Below are positions 45,803-59,900 of a stretch of 64,000 nucleotides of DNA, piece after piece (the first letter of the stretch is position 1; each line of letters begins with the position of its first letter). This DNA is from Prunus persica (lineage: Eukaryota; Streptophyta; Magnoliopsida; Rosales; Rosaceae): positions 9,173,154 to 9,237,153 of the forward strand of contig NC_034013.1 of assembly GCF_000346465.2 (NCBI RefSeq). Direction: 5' to 3'. Below the pieces are notes generated by a model. That model ran no database searches. It saw only the letters and a program-made list of their open reading frames with translations, and had not been told where the DNA came from. Made by a program: the position numbers and the translations under genes.

Positions 45803-48800
45803 TCATGGATAGTATCTTTGGAGGTGGTAGGCGTTCCATTGTCGCGGAATCTCCTTCCCTTCCATGGTGTCAAGCGTATAGCTTCCTCTGCCCCCGGACC
45901 GGCTGATTATGTAAGGGCCTTCCCAATTGGGTTTCATCTTTTTAGACCCTTGTCTTTGTGCAGTGATGAAGGCCTTTCTTAGCACAAGGTCGCCTGGTTG
46001 AAACTGTCTGATCTTGGCTCTTTTGTCATAGTAAGACTTCAACCGCTATTGATAGGAGGCGACTCGGACAATGGCCTTCTCGCGCTCGCCTTCAAGTAAG
46101 TCAAGGTTGAGTCTCATCTGCTCGGAGTTCTGCTCAATACTGCCCACTTCGATGTCTATAGAGGGGACAGTGATCGCTTCAGTTCTATAGGCGAGGGAAA
46201 ACGGGGTTTCGCCAGTTGATCTTTGCTTGGTGGTGCGATAAGCCCATAGTACGTCAAGGAGCTCATCTACCCATTTTCCTTCGGCGCCTTCTAATCTCTT
46301 CTTTAGACAGTCCAATATTATTTTATTGGATGCCTCGGCCTGGCCGTTGCCTTGAGGATATCTTGGGGTAGATAGATGCTGCTTGATGCCATACTTTTTG
46401 AAGAAGGCAGTGATCTGCTTGCCGATGAATTGCGAGCCATTGTCGATAACTAGTGATTGTGGGCAGCCAAACCGACAGATAATGTTTTTCCAGATAAATC
46501 GTTCCACATCATCTTCTTTAGTAGAGGATAGAGCTTCGGCCTCGATCCATTAAGTAAAGTAATCAGTGGCGACGATCATCATTTCTTTCTTGGCAGGTGC
46601 CCTTGGCATGGGGCCTACTAAGTCGATGGCCCATTGCATGAAAGGCCACGGACTGTTCTGCGGATGGTAGATTTCGGCAGGCAGATTAGGAACTGGTTTG
46701 TATCGTTGGCAGCGATCACATCTTTTGACATATTCAGTGGAGTCATGGCGCATTGTAGGCCAGAAATAGCCTACGTTTAGAGCTTTCTGGGCGAGTGACC
46801 TGCCCCCAGAGTGGTTGCCACACTCGCCGTCATGAATTTTACAGAGGACTTCAAGTGTTTGAGGGTACTTTATGCAAGTGAGATGAGGGCTGGCGTATGA
46901 TCTACGAATGAGCTTATCGCCCTACATGTAATATCTTGCGGCTTTCTATTGGATCTTCCTAGCTTCGGACTTATCCGTTGGCAGATTTCCATTCACTAAA
47001 TAGTCGATGATGGGGTCTTGCCAGCTGGGGTCTTCATCGATCTGCATTGAGTCGATTGGCTCTATTTCTTCGATGCTTGGTCGGTCAAGGTGTTCGACTG
47101 GGATGGAGCGTCTGAACTGGCTGTCCAGCGCTGATCCTAGGCTTGCCAACGCATCTGCATGAGTGTTCTCTGCCCGTGGAACTTGTTGGATGGTGAAAGT
47201 AGGAAATTCTTTCAAAAGTCCTTGGACTTTGTCGAGGTACTGGATCATTCTTGGATGCTTTGCCATGTACTGAGGCTTGATTCGTGATCAGCTGGGAGTC
47301 TGAGTAGATGGCTAATCTCTTGATCGTCAGTTCTTTTGCTAGGCGCAGTCCTGTAAGCAATGCCTCATATTCTGCCTCGTTGTTTGAAGCAGAAAAGCCT
47401 AGTGTGATGGCTTGTTCCAATAAGGTTTCGTCTGGGGTGATTATGACGACGCCTGCCCCTGATCCTTTATGATTTGATGCTCCGTCTACATGCAATTGCC
47501 ACATGTCGTTAGGTAGGTTTGAATCGGCAGGGGAGGTGTCATCTGCTTTTTCCTTGCTTTTCATGACCATCTTCTCTTCTTCGGCTGTCGGAGTAAATTC
47601 TACAACAAAATCTGCTAAAGCTTGGGCTTTTATAGCAGTCTTCGGCCTGTAGAGGAGGTCGTATTGATAGCCCATTTCATGAGTCGCTGAGAAGCATCGG
47701 GACTGTGGAGGATCGATCTCAAAGGAAATTCTGTCATGACAATTATCCGGTGTGCTTGGTAGTAGGGCCTTAGTTTTCTCGTGGAAACTACAAGCAAAAA
47801 AATGAGCTTCTCCATTTTCGGATAGCGAGTCTCTGCATCGAGGAGAGCTTTTAAAGTGTAGAATACCGGATGTTGTGCCCCCAGCTCTTCTCGGATGAGA
47901 GCTGAGCTGACAGCTGAGTCGGAGACCGCCAGGTAAATGTACAAGTCTTCGCCTGGTATCGGTTTTGAGAGTAAGGGAGGTGAAGTGAGGTAGGTTTTCA
48001 AGTTTTGAAAAGCTACTTCGCACTTGTCATCCCACTTGTCCCTGTGTCCTTTCTTCAAGGCTTTAAAAAATGGCTTGCATTTGTCGGTAGATCTTGAGAG
48101 GAATCGGTTAAAAGCTGCCGCCCTACCCGTTAGACTTTGTATCTTGTTTGTTGTGGCAGGTGACTTCATGTTGAGTATAGTCTTGATTTGATTTGGATGT
48201 GCCTTAATTCCTCTTTGGGTGACTAAGTATCCCAGGAATCGGCCGGACGAAACTCCAAACATGCATTTGCTCGGGTTCAACTTCATGTTGTATTTTCGGA
48301 GCAGGCTGAATGCCTAGACAAGGTTCTTGATGTGGTCTGCTCGCTCGGGAGCTTTGACTAGCATGTCGTCTATGTAGACCTCCATAGTCTTGCCGATTTG
48401 CTCCTTGAAAATTTTGTTCACCAGCCTTTGGTAGGTTGCTCCGGCGTTCTTCAGCCCAAAGGGTATGACTTTGTAGCAGTATGTACCTCTTTCGATGATG
48501 AAAGAGGTTTTAGACTTGTCATCTTCATGCATCATGATTTGGTTGTAGCCGGAGTAGGCGTCCATGAAGCTTAGCAATTGGTTGCCGGAAGTTGAATCGA
48601 CAAGCTGATCAATTCTAGGCAGTGGAAAGTTGTCTTTAGGGCATGCCTTGTTGAGGTCGGTGTAGTCGACGCACACTCTCCACAAACCTTTGTCTTTCTT
48701 TGCCACTAGAACAACGTTCGCCAGCCATTCTGCGTAGGAGACTTCTTCAATGAATCCAGCAGCTAGAAGCTTATCGATCTCGGTTTCAATGATGGCAACC

Positions 48801-48898
48801 CGCTTGGGGGCGAAGTTGCGTCTCTTCTGCGCTACAGGTTTGATAGCTGGGTTGACTTGTAGGCGATGGCAGATGATCTGGGGATCGATGCCAGGCAT
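45803..48898 (-). pseudogene. Gypsy pol: RT, RNase H, second RNase H, integrase (broken)
   Basis: RT at 48314-48898 (VLVAKKDKGLWRVCVDYTDL, active-site YIDDML). A stop precedes the RT connection and first RNase H (47630-48286, LNPSKCMFGVSSGRFLGYL). A frame change leads to the second, archaeal-type RNase H (about 47250-47530, LHVDGASNHKGSGAGVV, ASNNEAEYEALLTGLRLAK). Integrase: zinc-finger tail CDRCQRYK (46550-46753), core with IDLVGPMP, DNGSQFIGK and GNGQAEASNKII (46046-46507), and C-terminal part to 45803 (GDLVLRKAF). Stops at 46551, 46043 and between the RT blocks kill the polyprotein. Confidence 0.85.
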
Positions 48899-49160
48899 GT
48901 TGGATGGCGACCATGCAAATACGTCTTTGTTGTTCTGGAGAAAGGCTGCAAGCTCTATCTTTTCCTCATGGCTTAGGCGCGAGCCGATCCGCGCTTTTCT
49001 CTCTGACTTATCAGGATCAAGGGGTACTAGCTCAACGTCCTCTTCGGGCTTCCATCCTTCTTCAGGAGAGACCTCCAGACGGATTCCCTCGACTTGGTCC
49101 TGATTCTTTGATTGGTATTGGGGAGTAGCTATTCCCTTTCCTTTCTGGTCTGCTCGGCCG

Positions 49161-51887
49161 TTAGGAACGGGATCTGCTTTCTTCTACTCCCTTTAGATCT
49201 GCCAGATTCACAGGGAGGAACTGTGTTTGCTTGCCTTTCTTCAGCCCTTGAGCTGAGCATTTTCTTGCCATTGCCTGATCGCTGTTGATCTGGCCGATAC
49301 CGCCCCCAGGGATTGGGTAGCGAATCTTCTGATGTGTGGCAGAGGTGATGGTGTTAATCTGGTTGATCCATGGTCTGCCTAGAATGCCATTGTAGGGTGA
49401 GATTTCATCAATGACCATGAACGTTTGCGAGCTAATTACAGGTGGAGAGTAGACGACTAGAGCTATCGTGCCCACGGTAACCATCGTTGAGCCATTGAAA
49501 CCAGTCAGCGACTTGGCTGATTTATTGATCTTTGCCTCTAAGCCCATCTGTTGGACAACTGCCAATTGTAGGATATTGGCTGCACTGCCCTCATCTGCAT
49601 GGACTCGGTCAACCATGGCCTGAGCGATTTGAATGCTGATGACAAGGGCGTCGTTGTGCGGTAGATCAAGGCCGATTAAGTCTTTCTTTTGAAAGCCGAT
49701 CACGGGATCATCTTCTGCCAGTGAGAAGCTAGTTGAGACTTGGGAGATCATAGTAGCCTGTTTGATCTTCCTCTTCTTTTCTTTGTTGGTCAATCCGGAC
49801 TCCTTGGAGTCGGCTAGGATTGTGTTAATCCTTATGACCTTCTGGGGTGGCTCTTTGGCGGTATCGCGGTCTTCTATCTGCTGGATGGCCTGCTTCGCGA
49901 TGAACTCTGTGCAATGAACTTCTCTCACGAGTTCTTCGAGATGCGTTTTCCAAGCAAAGCAATTATTCGTATTGTGCCCATGTGTCGCATGGAAGGCACA
50001 ATATTTTCTAGTATCCCTATTGTCTGGGTCTCCTTTCAAGGGTGGCGGTCTTTTTACCCAAGGTTTGTTCTTCACTTGGGCTAAAATTTGATGTATAGGG
50101 ATAGAGAACTTGGTGTAGTTCTCTTTCGTCATGGCCTCTCTTTGTAGGCGTGACCTGCCTTTGTCTTTGTCCCTGCTGCCAAGCCTGTCGCCTCTTTGTT
50201 CTGCCCGTTTGGCCGGTCGATCTTCCTGCTCAGTGAACTTCTTCGCGGTGATTCGATCGTCATCCCAGAGTGCGTAGCATTCTGCGGTCGCGAAGACCTC
50301 TACCAGAGTCTGGCTGGGAGTGATAGTCAGCTCGCAGTATAAGTCATGTTCTGCTCGAAGACCTTTCTTGAATGCAGAGGATGCGATTTGGTCATCGCAC
50401 CCTACGATGTTGGCCTTTTCTGCTTTGAACCTCTTGATGTAATCTCGAAAGGATTCCTCGGGCTTCTTGCGTAGGTTGAACAGATGGTCAGGGTTCTTCT
50501 TAATCGTCCAATAAGAAGTGTATTCTTTAGTGAAGACATAAGTAAGCTCCTTGAAGCTGTTGATCGACCCGGATGGCAGGGTATGGAACCAATCCTGAGC
50601 TGCTCCTCTCAAAGTCATTGCAAACACCTTGCACATTAGCGCGTCTTCGGCTTTGTGGAGGATCATAAGGCTCTTGAAATGCTTCAGATGACTTTCGGGG
50701 TCGGAATCGCCTTTGAAGCACGTGAAAGAGGGCGTTGAGAATCTTTTCAGGGGAGCAGCCTGCTTGATTTTGGAGGTGAAAGGTGAGGAGTTTGCTTGGT
50801 CTACCTCAATGCGTAGTGCATCTTCGAAATTTCCTCCAATCTTTAAGTCTCGAAGTCAGTTATTCACAAGCTTTTCAACGTCTTCTGCACGCATGGCTAG
50901 TCGCTCACGTTGATGACCTTCGCGATTTAGACGATGCTGATTGACTTCCTCATTGGTTTGCGAGGGTCGACCTTCTCAGTTGCGCTGTCTAGGCGGCGTG
51001 TTGGTGGACTGCGCTTGCAAAGGATTTCCAGTAGTTTGGCGACGAGAATTGGTTCTTCGAGAGCGAGTAGTGGAGCGCCTTTCTTCACGGTCCTCATTGT
51101 GATGATTGTCGAGTTGACCTCGCTGGGGGCCTATCCTTTCGTGAATATTTCTCTGTGAGCGGGCAGCGGAGCGCCTTTCTTCTCGATCCTCGTCTCGATG
51201 GCCGTCAAGTTGACCTCCCTGGGAGCCTAGCCTTTCATGAAAGTCTTCATGCTGGCCCAGGCGAGCGTGGATGTCAGGTCTTGGGCCCAGCCTATCGCGT
51301 ACGTTGGTCCTTAAATTCAATCTGGATGGAAAACTTCGTCTGCTCTGAGTGTGGCTTGCGGATGCTTGAGACATGTCCGCGAGCTGATCTCGTTGTTGCG
51401 CATTTCCTTGTCTGCTTACTCCTGCTCGACCTGCTTGGTTCCCGCCGAACTGCCTATCGGCGCGTTCGTTTATCCTTCTCTCTTCCCCCTCTTGTCCAAG
51501 GCCAAGGTTTTGAGCCAAGTTTATTTGGTTGAGGAGCTGCCTCATCAAATTGTTTTGGTCGTCCATTCTCTGAGTTAGCTGGTCAACTCTCAGATTAAGG
51601 TCTACTTGACTTCGTGGATCGGGAGGAGAGAAATGTGTGGAGCCCAATTGCACACGGGCTAGGATTTCATTGGATGTGTACGTGGGAGCATGCATCGAGC
51701 GTGGAGGCAATGGAGGGAATGGTTGAAGTTGTTCCAAGATTGGGCCAAAGTCGGCGGTGGTAGTGAGCCTAACTAGATGTGAGGTTCCACCATGCTCAAC
51801 GGTGGTGCTATAAAGGTGGCTAGGTCCGGCCATGGGGCCTTGAGATGGTACGACAGCGGCGGAGGCCGGTGCAGTGGTTCCAGTCAC
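49161..51887 (-). pseudogene. Gypsy gag and protease (broken)
   Basis: The block 50976-51887 is a Pro/Arg-rich gag N-terminus with repeated RLG..H/RD..EERRS units. 49161-50666 has the gag core (FAMTLRGAAQDWFHTLP, YWTIKKNPDHLFNLRKK), a CX2H-type zinc knuckle (KYCAFHATHGHNTNNCFAWK) and the protease (VDRVHADEGSAANIL, where D-x-G-S replaces the usual motif; GILGRPWI). A frame change separates the two blocks at about 50670-50970. Confidence 0.8.
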
Positions 51888-52127
51888 ACAGGGTGGCTAC
51901 TGAGGGTTCATGGCAGCGAGAGGTGGTGGAGCTGCCATGTCGATCGTGGGATCGTGGGAGGAGTAGCTTTGGACCGTCACGGATTGAGCCATAGCGGCGG
52001 TTTTGCTCCTCGTGCACTTGCTTTCAACCATGGTTATTTGGAAGGCTTCGGTGGATTGAAAAATAGGAGGAACGGATTCCTTGACCATGCGTTGAGTATA
52101 ACTCGCGCTCTCAATGAAAGCACCAAA

Positions 52128-52808
52128 TGTTTGTGCAAATAATCTCACGGGAGAATATTCGCTTCTAGATCCTTCAACCTTCGATCTTCCTTCTCTCTCT
52201 TCCTCGATTCCTGTAAAAAAGACTGGAGTAAATAGACCACACCCGGGGGGTGTTGGCCAAAGGCCCTCTGATGCCTAAGTTAGTTCGAGTGTTTGTAGGA
52301 AAACAATAGCTAAGCAAATGGTACGGAGTTGTATGTATGGTGTAAACCGGTGGCCGGAGCCGTGGGGAGAAAATATGGAGAGTGGAGAGGGAGAAAGAGC
52401 TTCGGGTATTTTTCTCGGGTACAAGGAGTAGGTTTAGATGTACCTTGAATGATGAATAAGGTTGTCTATTTATAGAAGCCTCGGGGCTAGGTTTCGTAGG
52501 AATTAAGTTGGGCCTGATAATATCTGAATTAAATATATATTATCTCTTAAGAAGATAATATCTGAATTAAATGATATTATCTCTTAAAAAGATAATATAT
52601 GAATTAAATGATATTATCTTCTCTTTATTAGGATAATATCTTAATTAATGATATTATCTCTTTAAATAAAGATAATATAATATTAATTAAGATATTTATC
52701 TCAATTAATTAATTAGCCAGATAAACTGGTTTAATTAATTAATTTAATAGGTAATCTTCTTTTTCACGTGGCGTGCCCTGATTGGAGACGAAAATATATG
52801 CTCCCACA
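52128..52808 (-). repeat. Gypsy 5' LTR (681 bp)
   Basis: Partner of 40858-41515. The primer-binding region follows directly at 52108-52127 on the minus strand (ttggtgctttcattgagagc). The LTR also contains the A/T-rich GATAATATC series. Confidence 0.9.
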
Positions 52809-52815
52809 TAGTTCA

Positions 52816-52818
<3 letters not shown>

Positions 52819-52846
<28 letters not shown>

Positions 52847-53601
52847 GGTCAGGAAGATCAAATCTTCGATAGAAACACATGGGAAGGCAAAGACATACAA
52901 AAGCCAGAGCAACCGAGTAAGGAAGCTTAAAGGAAACAAACTAATATGTGATATCACATGAACAAGAACAACGGGATTGTCCCAGATGGAGATATCAACA
53001 GATAAACAAAAGAAAATTTCACAGCTAAATGCAATAAAGCACCGCACAACAATGAATTGAAACCAAAAAAGTTACAGAAAAAATAGAACCACACCACAGA
53101 TCTACCACAAAAACCAGTAACTCTCAAAGCAGTCCAAAGGCACAAGAATAAGAATCAAGGAGCAGGAAGGAGGTGGTGCAGGCACCCGAGCCGGAGCGTT
53201 GTCGCGACTCTACACACCTTCCAAGGGGCACGCGATATATCGCGTTTTGGGTTGGCTGTTGTATCTAAGCCGGATCGAAAGGGAAGTGGGTGGATCTAGG
53301 TGTTGACCATCAACAACCTGACGCACCAAGAGGAGATCAACAATTGAAAAGACGACGACCAAAGGATAGCTCTGAGAAGAATAGAATGGTGGAGATAGGG
53401 ATCTAACCAGATAGGAGGCATGAAGCCTCGTAAACGAGCAAGGTAAGCTCGAACACATCACCCGCTCTCAACCAAGGTGAGAGCTTCATATCTAGCAAAA
53501 TAGGGACACCAAATGTCCTAGAGGAGACCTCGAAAGACCAACGAAAACACAACAACAAGTGAGAAGGGAGGGGGAGGGGGCTGAAACACAGTAGCAAAAA
53601 C
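52819..53601 (-). mobile_element. LINE-like retroposon, poly(A) tail at left, split by Copia
   Basis: A run of about 30 T (52818-52847) is the poly(A) tail of a minus-strand insertion. The body runs to 53601, is cut by the Copia element, and ends at about 60407. The flanking target duplication is GCGTTATGTGGTTCATCT at 60408-60425; its left copy is split by the Gypsy into 40845-40857 and 52809-52818. The body has no long ORF or recognisable RT, so it is either a 5'-truncated LINE or a non-autonomous retroposon. Confidence 0.65.
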
Positions 53602-53812
53602 TGTTGAAGTGAGCTATCCTAATTAATCAAGGAAGGGATTTACTTTCTCATTTTATATAGTTGACATATTTTTGTATAATTTGGAGATATTCTCCTAATT
53701 GTTTACTGTATCTATTTCCTTATAAAGCACTCATGTAAACTCCTATATATACCTTCTTATGGAGAAGAATACATTTAACCTAAAGTATTCAAACCATATT
53801 CATATTTTAGCA
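53602..53812 (+). repeat. Copia 5' LTR (211 bp)
   Basis: TG..CA ends. Contains tatatatacc and the 'cttatggagaagaatac' block, shared with the 3' LTR. Confidence 0.9.
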
Positions 53813-53908
53813 TGGTATCGAGCAATCGATCCTAGGTTGTCTCTAAACCCTCAAATTCAAACCCAAACCCTAAATCAAATTCCTCAAATCCAAATCTTAC
53901 ACCTCTAA

Positions 53909-56449
53909 TGTAATATCCCAAACCAAAAATTCATAATTAAGGAATATTTTATTTTACGAAAAGACAATTTTGCCCTCATAATATTTTATTAAAAAAAAGG
54001 TGACTTTTTGATCGAGAAGGAATTTGACAATTCCGCTTGCAAAATTGCGTAGAGCACGGTGAAACGAGTTCATAGACACGTAGTGGGCCCGAATCGAAGT
54101 TGTAACCAGAAAGTTATGGTCAAAAGAGCCTCAGTGGCATAACCGTAAATATTTCGAAGTTGAATCTATAAAAACCAGCCAGCTCTCTCCTCTCGCGCAA
54201 AAACTGCCCGCCGCCTTCCAGAGCTTGCTGGTGCCGCCTCAGGGCACCACCGGCCACAGGACCAGTGGCGATGGAACCGCCGTCGAGTCCCCTACCTTTT
54301 CCGACCCTTCCTCGCCAGCTGCACGGCCTGTGTTGGCCAAACATTGCAGAAAAGCGACGGGAACTCACTGAAACTTTAAGGCCGCCGATCTCCCTCCTCC
54401 GGCCACCATTTCTGTCGATCCGATATGGATCTTGAACCTCTCGAGCTGTTCTAGCTGCCTGTTGGATAGGATTAGATCGATTCGTAGCGTAACCATCGGA
54501 TTTTTGAGATTGAAGTTTCAGTCGATTTTCGGCCTCCATTTTCGGCCACTTCCGGCCACTTTTTGGGGTAGGTTCAAGAACAAAAGTGGCTCCAAATATG
54601 GTGTTTTACCTAGGGTAGGAGTTTGGAGCTGTGATTTGAAGTTTTTCCGGCGAGCCGAAATTGCTTTAGACACCCATCGCTGCCGGTGCATGCTGGGGAG
54701 CGTGGGTGAGGGTAGTGCAGTGGCACTGTGTCTTGTTGCGATCCTTATGTTGTCACGAGCGCATAGGAATTCGCGGATCTCAATTTGAATACCGTTTGAG
54801 CCTCGAACGGATTTTCCATATTGTGTGATTATCGGGTTCAACACTGTTGAGCTTTTGGATCGTAATCAATTTTAGATATGTTATTCTCGATAATTTTAGA
54901 AACGTGTAGGATTCGACGAATTATGAATCGGAGTCCTGGATACTCCGAAATCGCGAACCCTATGGCTAGGGTTGAGAAATTATGCGATTACAGGATTGTG
55001 ATCAATCCGACCATCCGATCGACATCAATACCCTTGGGACATGTGTCCTAAATATATTGGACCTTCTAGCGGCATCCGGATCATATTGTGAGGTCATGGA
55101 CCCGTGGGGTTCCGGAATAACGTTTTGGACTTTAGCGCTTTTTGAGTCCCAAGATACCGCTAAACTATCCCACGTGGAAGGAAAGCTGTTATGGGCATAG
55201 GGATCACTTTAAATTAACGCACGTACTTTTAGGAGCCGAGGGTAGGGTTTTTAATTTAATACTATATTATATTAATAGAATATTATGGTCATTGAATCAG
55301 GCACCCGGGCACCAGTTGACCCGCAGGAGGGACCTTCAAGAGGTCCAGCGAGCTCAGACTATCAGTGAGTGGACTCTTTGTTTTAATAAATGAATTTAAG
55401 CAGTTCAGTTTCAGTTATTAGCTGTTTTATTATGTTAAATATTTTATGTTGCTTGCTGCCGAGTGACATTTCTGTTAAAGACTATAGAAACAGATATTCT
55501 TGTTCATTATCAGATAAATGGCAGCAGAATTTTAAAGGTTACAGAAAGTTAATTATTCAACAGATTTCCTTCAGAAACTTTATATTTTCTTAAATCACCT
55601 TGTACCCAGATATTAAATGTTGCCTTCGGATTATAGTTGTTACCTTCGGTTTAGTCAGCATGCTTGACAGTTGCCCCACGAGTTCCTTGGTACTTGAACT
55701 CGTGTGGAGCGAGTAATCCGGATAAGGGTGGACTACAGTTCCCTGAATCCTGCGAGTTGCGGCTCGGACTGACTTCGTGTCACTGAGACCTGCGAGTATG
55801 TGTCACCCATGGTGATGCAAGGAATTGACGGATATAAGGAATTGACAGAAGTAAGGGTACACCTAGGTGATAGTTTAAACTGTTTTCAAATGTATATAAT
55901 TAGCTACATGCATTGATTTCAGAAAAATAAAGAAAATAAGCTAGTTTGTATAACAGTTTTTACGGTGGGGTTAGTATGTTCTTATACTATTTTCTAAACT
56001 TTGTTTTTTTGGGTCCACTCACCCTTTTTGTTGTTTTGCGTCCCCAGGCAGTAGACGTGCACAGGAATCCGCCACCGGGCCACTTCCCATCTTCCGCGCC
56101 TTTCTTTGATGTAGGATTTTGTTTTGTAAACAGATTCACTCTTTTGTACATTTAGTAGTCGCTCTGATGTTTTGCCCTAGACTGAGATTTGAACTGTTGG
56201 AATGTATATCTACATATGCTGGCAGTTGGTTGTATATATGTATACTTGTTTGGCAGGTGTGAATGTTTTGGTATTGAGCCAGTTACAAGGGAAACTCTGC
56301 CGATTTTTCGGTAGAAGTCAACCTTGTTATTTTTATCATGTTTTGTATAGAAGGGCAAATAGGTCATTTATGCCCGACATTCACCAGGTGTCGGACACGC
56401 ACAGAGTCTGGCTCGGATTCCAAAGTGGAATTTGGATCGGGTCCTGTCA
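53909..56449. mobile_element. Long solo LTR (2541 bp) inside Copia, TCTAA target duplication
   Basis: Starts TGTAATATCCC and ends GGGTCCTGTCA. Perfect 5-bp repeats TCTAA flank it at 53904-53908 and 56450-56454. It contains no gag-pol. A diverged fragment of a related LTR lies at about 62535-62965 (shared 'gacacgtagtgggccc'). Probably from a large Gypsy element. Confidence 0.85.
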
Positions 56450-56454
56450 TCTAA

Positions 56455-56873
56455 AATCAAATCTTCTTATCAAACTCCTTAAACACACACCTCTTAAATC
56501 AAATTCATACATCAAAGTCCTCAAATCAAATTCTCAAATTAACTCATTAACCACAAACACACACTCATCAAATCTTACTTCCGTTGCGATATCAGAACCT
56601 TCTACGATTCACTTATTCCTTACAGACTCACAGAAGCATGCGGTCACTCCTGCTGAACCAACTAAGCGGACTCGTGCTTCTATTGCCACCACCAAAGGTT
56701 TCACTTTTCATACGTCTTCTCCAAAGCCCACATGGATTATTGACTCAGGTACTATGGATCACAGGACATTTGATCCTGTCCAACTTCTAAGTCGCAAATC
56801 AACCACTTCGTCAGTAGTGTGTAATGCTAATAGTATCCCGTCCCATGTGGTTGGGGAGGGCTCTCTATCTCTA

Positions 56874-56935
<62 letters not shown>

Positions 56936-59900
56936 ACTCTATACATCTGGATTCTGTATTGCTTGTTCCCTCCTTAGACCATAACTTGTTGTCTATTGCA
57001 CAACTTACTACTACTTTGGGGTGTACTATAACATTTTGGCTTTATCATTGTGTTTTTCAGGACATCCTCATCGGAAGATGATTGGTTGTGGTACTAGGCG
57101 GGGCAAACTCTACTACTTAGACTGGGCACTGGATAGTGAGACCAAGGTTGGTCAAGCTTTCACAACTAGTGGAGCTAGTTCTAAGAGGCAAAGAGACAAA
57201 GTTTGGTTATGGCATAAACGTCTTAGGAATGCCTCGTTTGGTTATCTGAAGAAGTTGTTTCCATCATTATTTTTCAGTTTTGATGTTTCCAGCTTCCAGT
57301 GTGATACGTGTGAATTGGCTAAGAGTCATCGTGTTCCGTTCCCCTCAAGTACAAATAAAAGTTTGGTTCCATTTTTCCTTATTCATTCTGATGTTTAGGG
57401 GCCTGCACAAATCGCTACTTCGGCTAGAGCTCGATGGTTTGTCACTTTCATTGATGACTGCATCCAAATGACCTGGGTTTCCCTTCTAAAAACCAAAGGG
57501 GAAGTCAGTTTAACGTTTCAATAGTTCCATAAAATGGTGACGACTCAGTTTCATGCCCGAATACAGTTTCTCCGTTCTGACAATGACAGAGAATTTATTA
57601 ATCATGATCTCAAACAATTCTTATAGGATCATGACATCATACATCAATGCTCTTGTCCATATACTCCCCAACAAAATAGGGTGGCTGAGCAACAAAACTG
57701 ACATTTATTGGGAGTCATTCGTGCATCTTTATTTGGTGCCAACATGCCTTGCTCTTTTTGGGGCGAGGGCGTCCTCTCTATAGCTTAACTTATAAATATA
57801 ATTCCCTCAAGTATCTTGAATTTCCAAATTCCTCTTCAAACACTTCACCACCATCTCCAAATACCTCCTACCCCAAACCTTGAACCATGAATTTTTGGCT
57901 GTGTTGTATTCATACACTTACATGATCACCAACACAACAAATTGAATCCCCGCGTAAAAAAGTGTGTTTTTATTAGCTATGCCCCTCATTAGAAAGGCCA
58001 CTGATGTTATCACCCTCTAAGTCAGAAGGTATATACCTCCATAAATGTAGTGTTCTGGAAATACAATATATATTTTTCAGAAGCACATGAGGAGAATCTA
58101 CAGCCAAACACCTTGAATTTTCTAGACTTTTTCACAACGGAAGGAATTCAACATCAAAGCGACTGGTTGCCCCTCCAAAACGACCGGTCGCCTTCTTTTA
58201 TTCCTTCACAGGCGGAGCCCGTATGTCCAAATGCCGAACATTGAGGCTATGTCGCCAGTGGAAAACGACCAGTCGACTGCACAGTACCAAAATCAAGAGG
58301 AGGAAGTTGAAATATTTTCTGAGATTTTGCCCTCTCCGGACCCGCCTTCAGCTCTAGTACCACACCAATCACCTTCTGAGGAAGTCATTCGGGTAATATC
58401 TCCCCCTAGAACTGATAATGCTAATGAAATATATCATGATGATTTGATTTCAGAAAGCATAAATGACACAGATACCTTTATATATCAGCTTTCAGAAAGG
58501 AAGAATCGTGGTAAACCTCAAGTACAGTGTGAAGTAGAACTTAAAGCGAAAGAGAAATACCCTATCAATAATTATATCTCTAAGCAGATTAGCAGAGTCA
58601 CATATACACTTTGTGAAGCAGTTGGCCAATATATCTGTCCCAAATAGTTTGAATAAAGCACTAGAAGACTGAAAATGGAAAGAAGCCATGAATTAAGAAA
58701 TACGAGCCCTCCAGAAGAATGTCACATGAGAGCTCATGCCGTTACCTCATGAAAAGAAGACAGTGGGATGCAGGGGGATCTATACTGTAAAACTCAATGC
58801 AGATGGATCCATTGAAAGATAAGAAGCTAGACTGGTGGCGAAGGGGTACACACAGAGATATGGGATGGATTACCAAGGGACCTTTACCCCATTAGCCAAG
58901 ATCAACACTATCAGAGTCCTATTGTCTCTAGCAGCAAATTTAGATTGGTCACCACATTAATTTGATGGTAAAAATGCCTTTTTACATGGAGACTTGGAAG
59001 AAGAGGTATACATAAATTTACCACCATTATGTAATATAGCTCCTGACAAGAAAAATCACGTTTGCAAGCTCAAAAAATCATTATATGGGTTAAAACAATC
59101 TCTTATGGCAAGGTTTGGGAGATTTATTAAGTCCATGAAGAATTTGGATACACTCAAAGTAATTCAGATCATACCCTGTTCTTGAAGCATGATGAAGGAA
59201 AAATTATTGCATTAATTGTTTATGTGGATGACATGGTCGTAACTGGGAACGACACAGGAGAGCAACAAAAGCTACAAAAGTATTTATCTCAAGAATTTGA
59301 GATGAAGGATTTAGGAGCTTTGAAATAATTCCTCGGAATTGAAGTAGTAATGTCAAAAACTGGTATATTGTCTCAAAGGAAATATGTGATGGATCTACTG
59401 ACTGAAATAGGAATGTTTGGATGCAAGCATGCTGACACACCCATTGAGATGAATCATAAGTTGTGTGAAGACATGGACCAGGTGCCTACCAATAAGGAAC
59501 AATACCAGCGCCTTGTTGGAAGGTTGATATATTTGGCACACATAAGACCAGGTATTGCATACGCTGTAAGTGTGGTTAGTCAATTTATGCATTCTCCTAA
59601 TGCTCCTCATAGGAATGTAGTTGATCAGATCTTAAGGTACTTAAAGTCAACCCCTAGAAAGGGACTAATGTTCTCCAAGAATGGAAATCTTGAAGTTATT
59701 GGATATACAAATGCTGACTGGGCTAGTTCCATTACAGATAAACACTCTACATCGGGTTACTTTACATTTGTTAGGGGTAACCTTGTCACTTAATGTGGTT
59801 TCGAGGTCTGGTGTAGAAGCAAAATATAAAGGAATGGCTCAAGAAGTCTGTGAATTATTATGGATCAGAAGACTCGTAACAGAATTGGGTTTCAAATTAG

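Larger units (their letters stand above)
40858..52808 (-). mobile_element. Tat-lineage Ty3/Gypsy LTR retrotransposon (~12 kb)
   Basis: LTRs at 40858-41515 and 52128-52808, TG..CA ends, flanks TGGTT and TAGTT (one mismatch). gag-pol lies on the minus strand. Order from the 5' LTR: gag, protease, RT, RNase H, a second RNase H and integrase, then a tandem repeat and an ORF on the opposite strand before the 3' LTR. Two RNase H domains and an extra ORF downstream of pol are hallmarks of the Tat group. The gag-pol frame has several stops and frameshifts, so this copy is not autonomous. Confidence 0.9.

Noticed and set aside
52108..52127. tRNA-like match next to the Gypsy LTR
   Set aside because: It is the primer-binding region of the retrotransposon. 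No complete tRNA or rRNA gene was recognised in the window.
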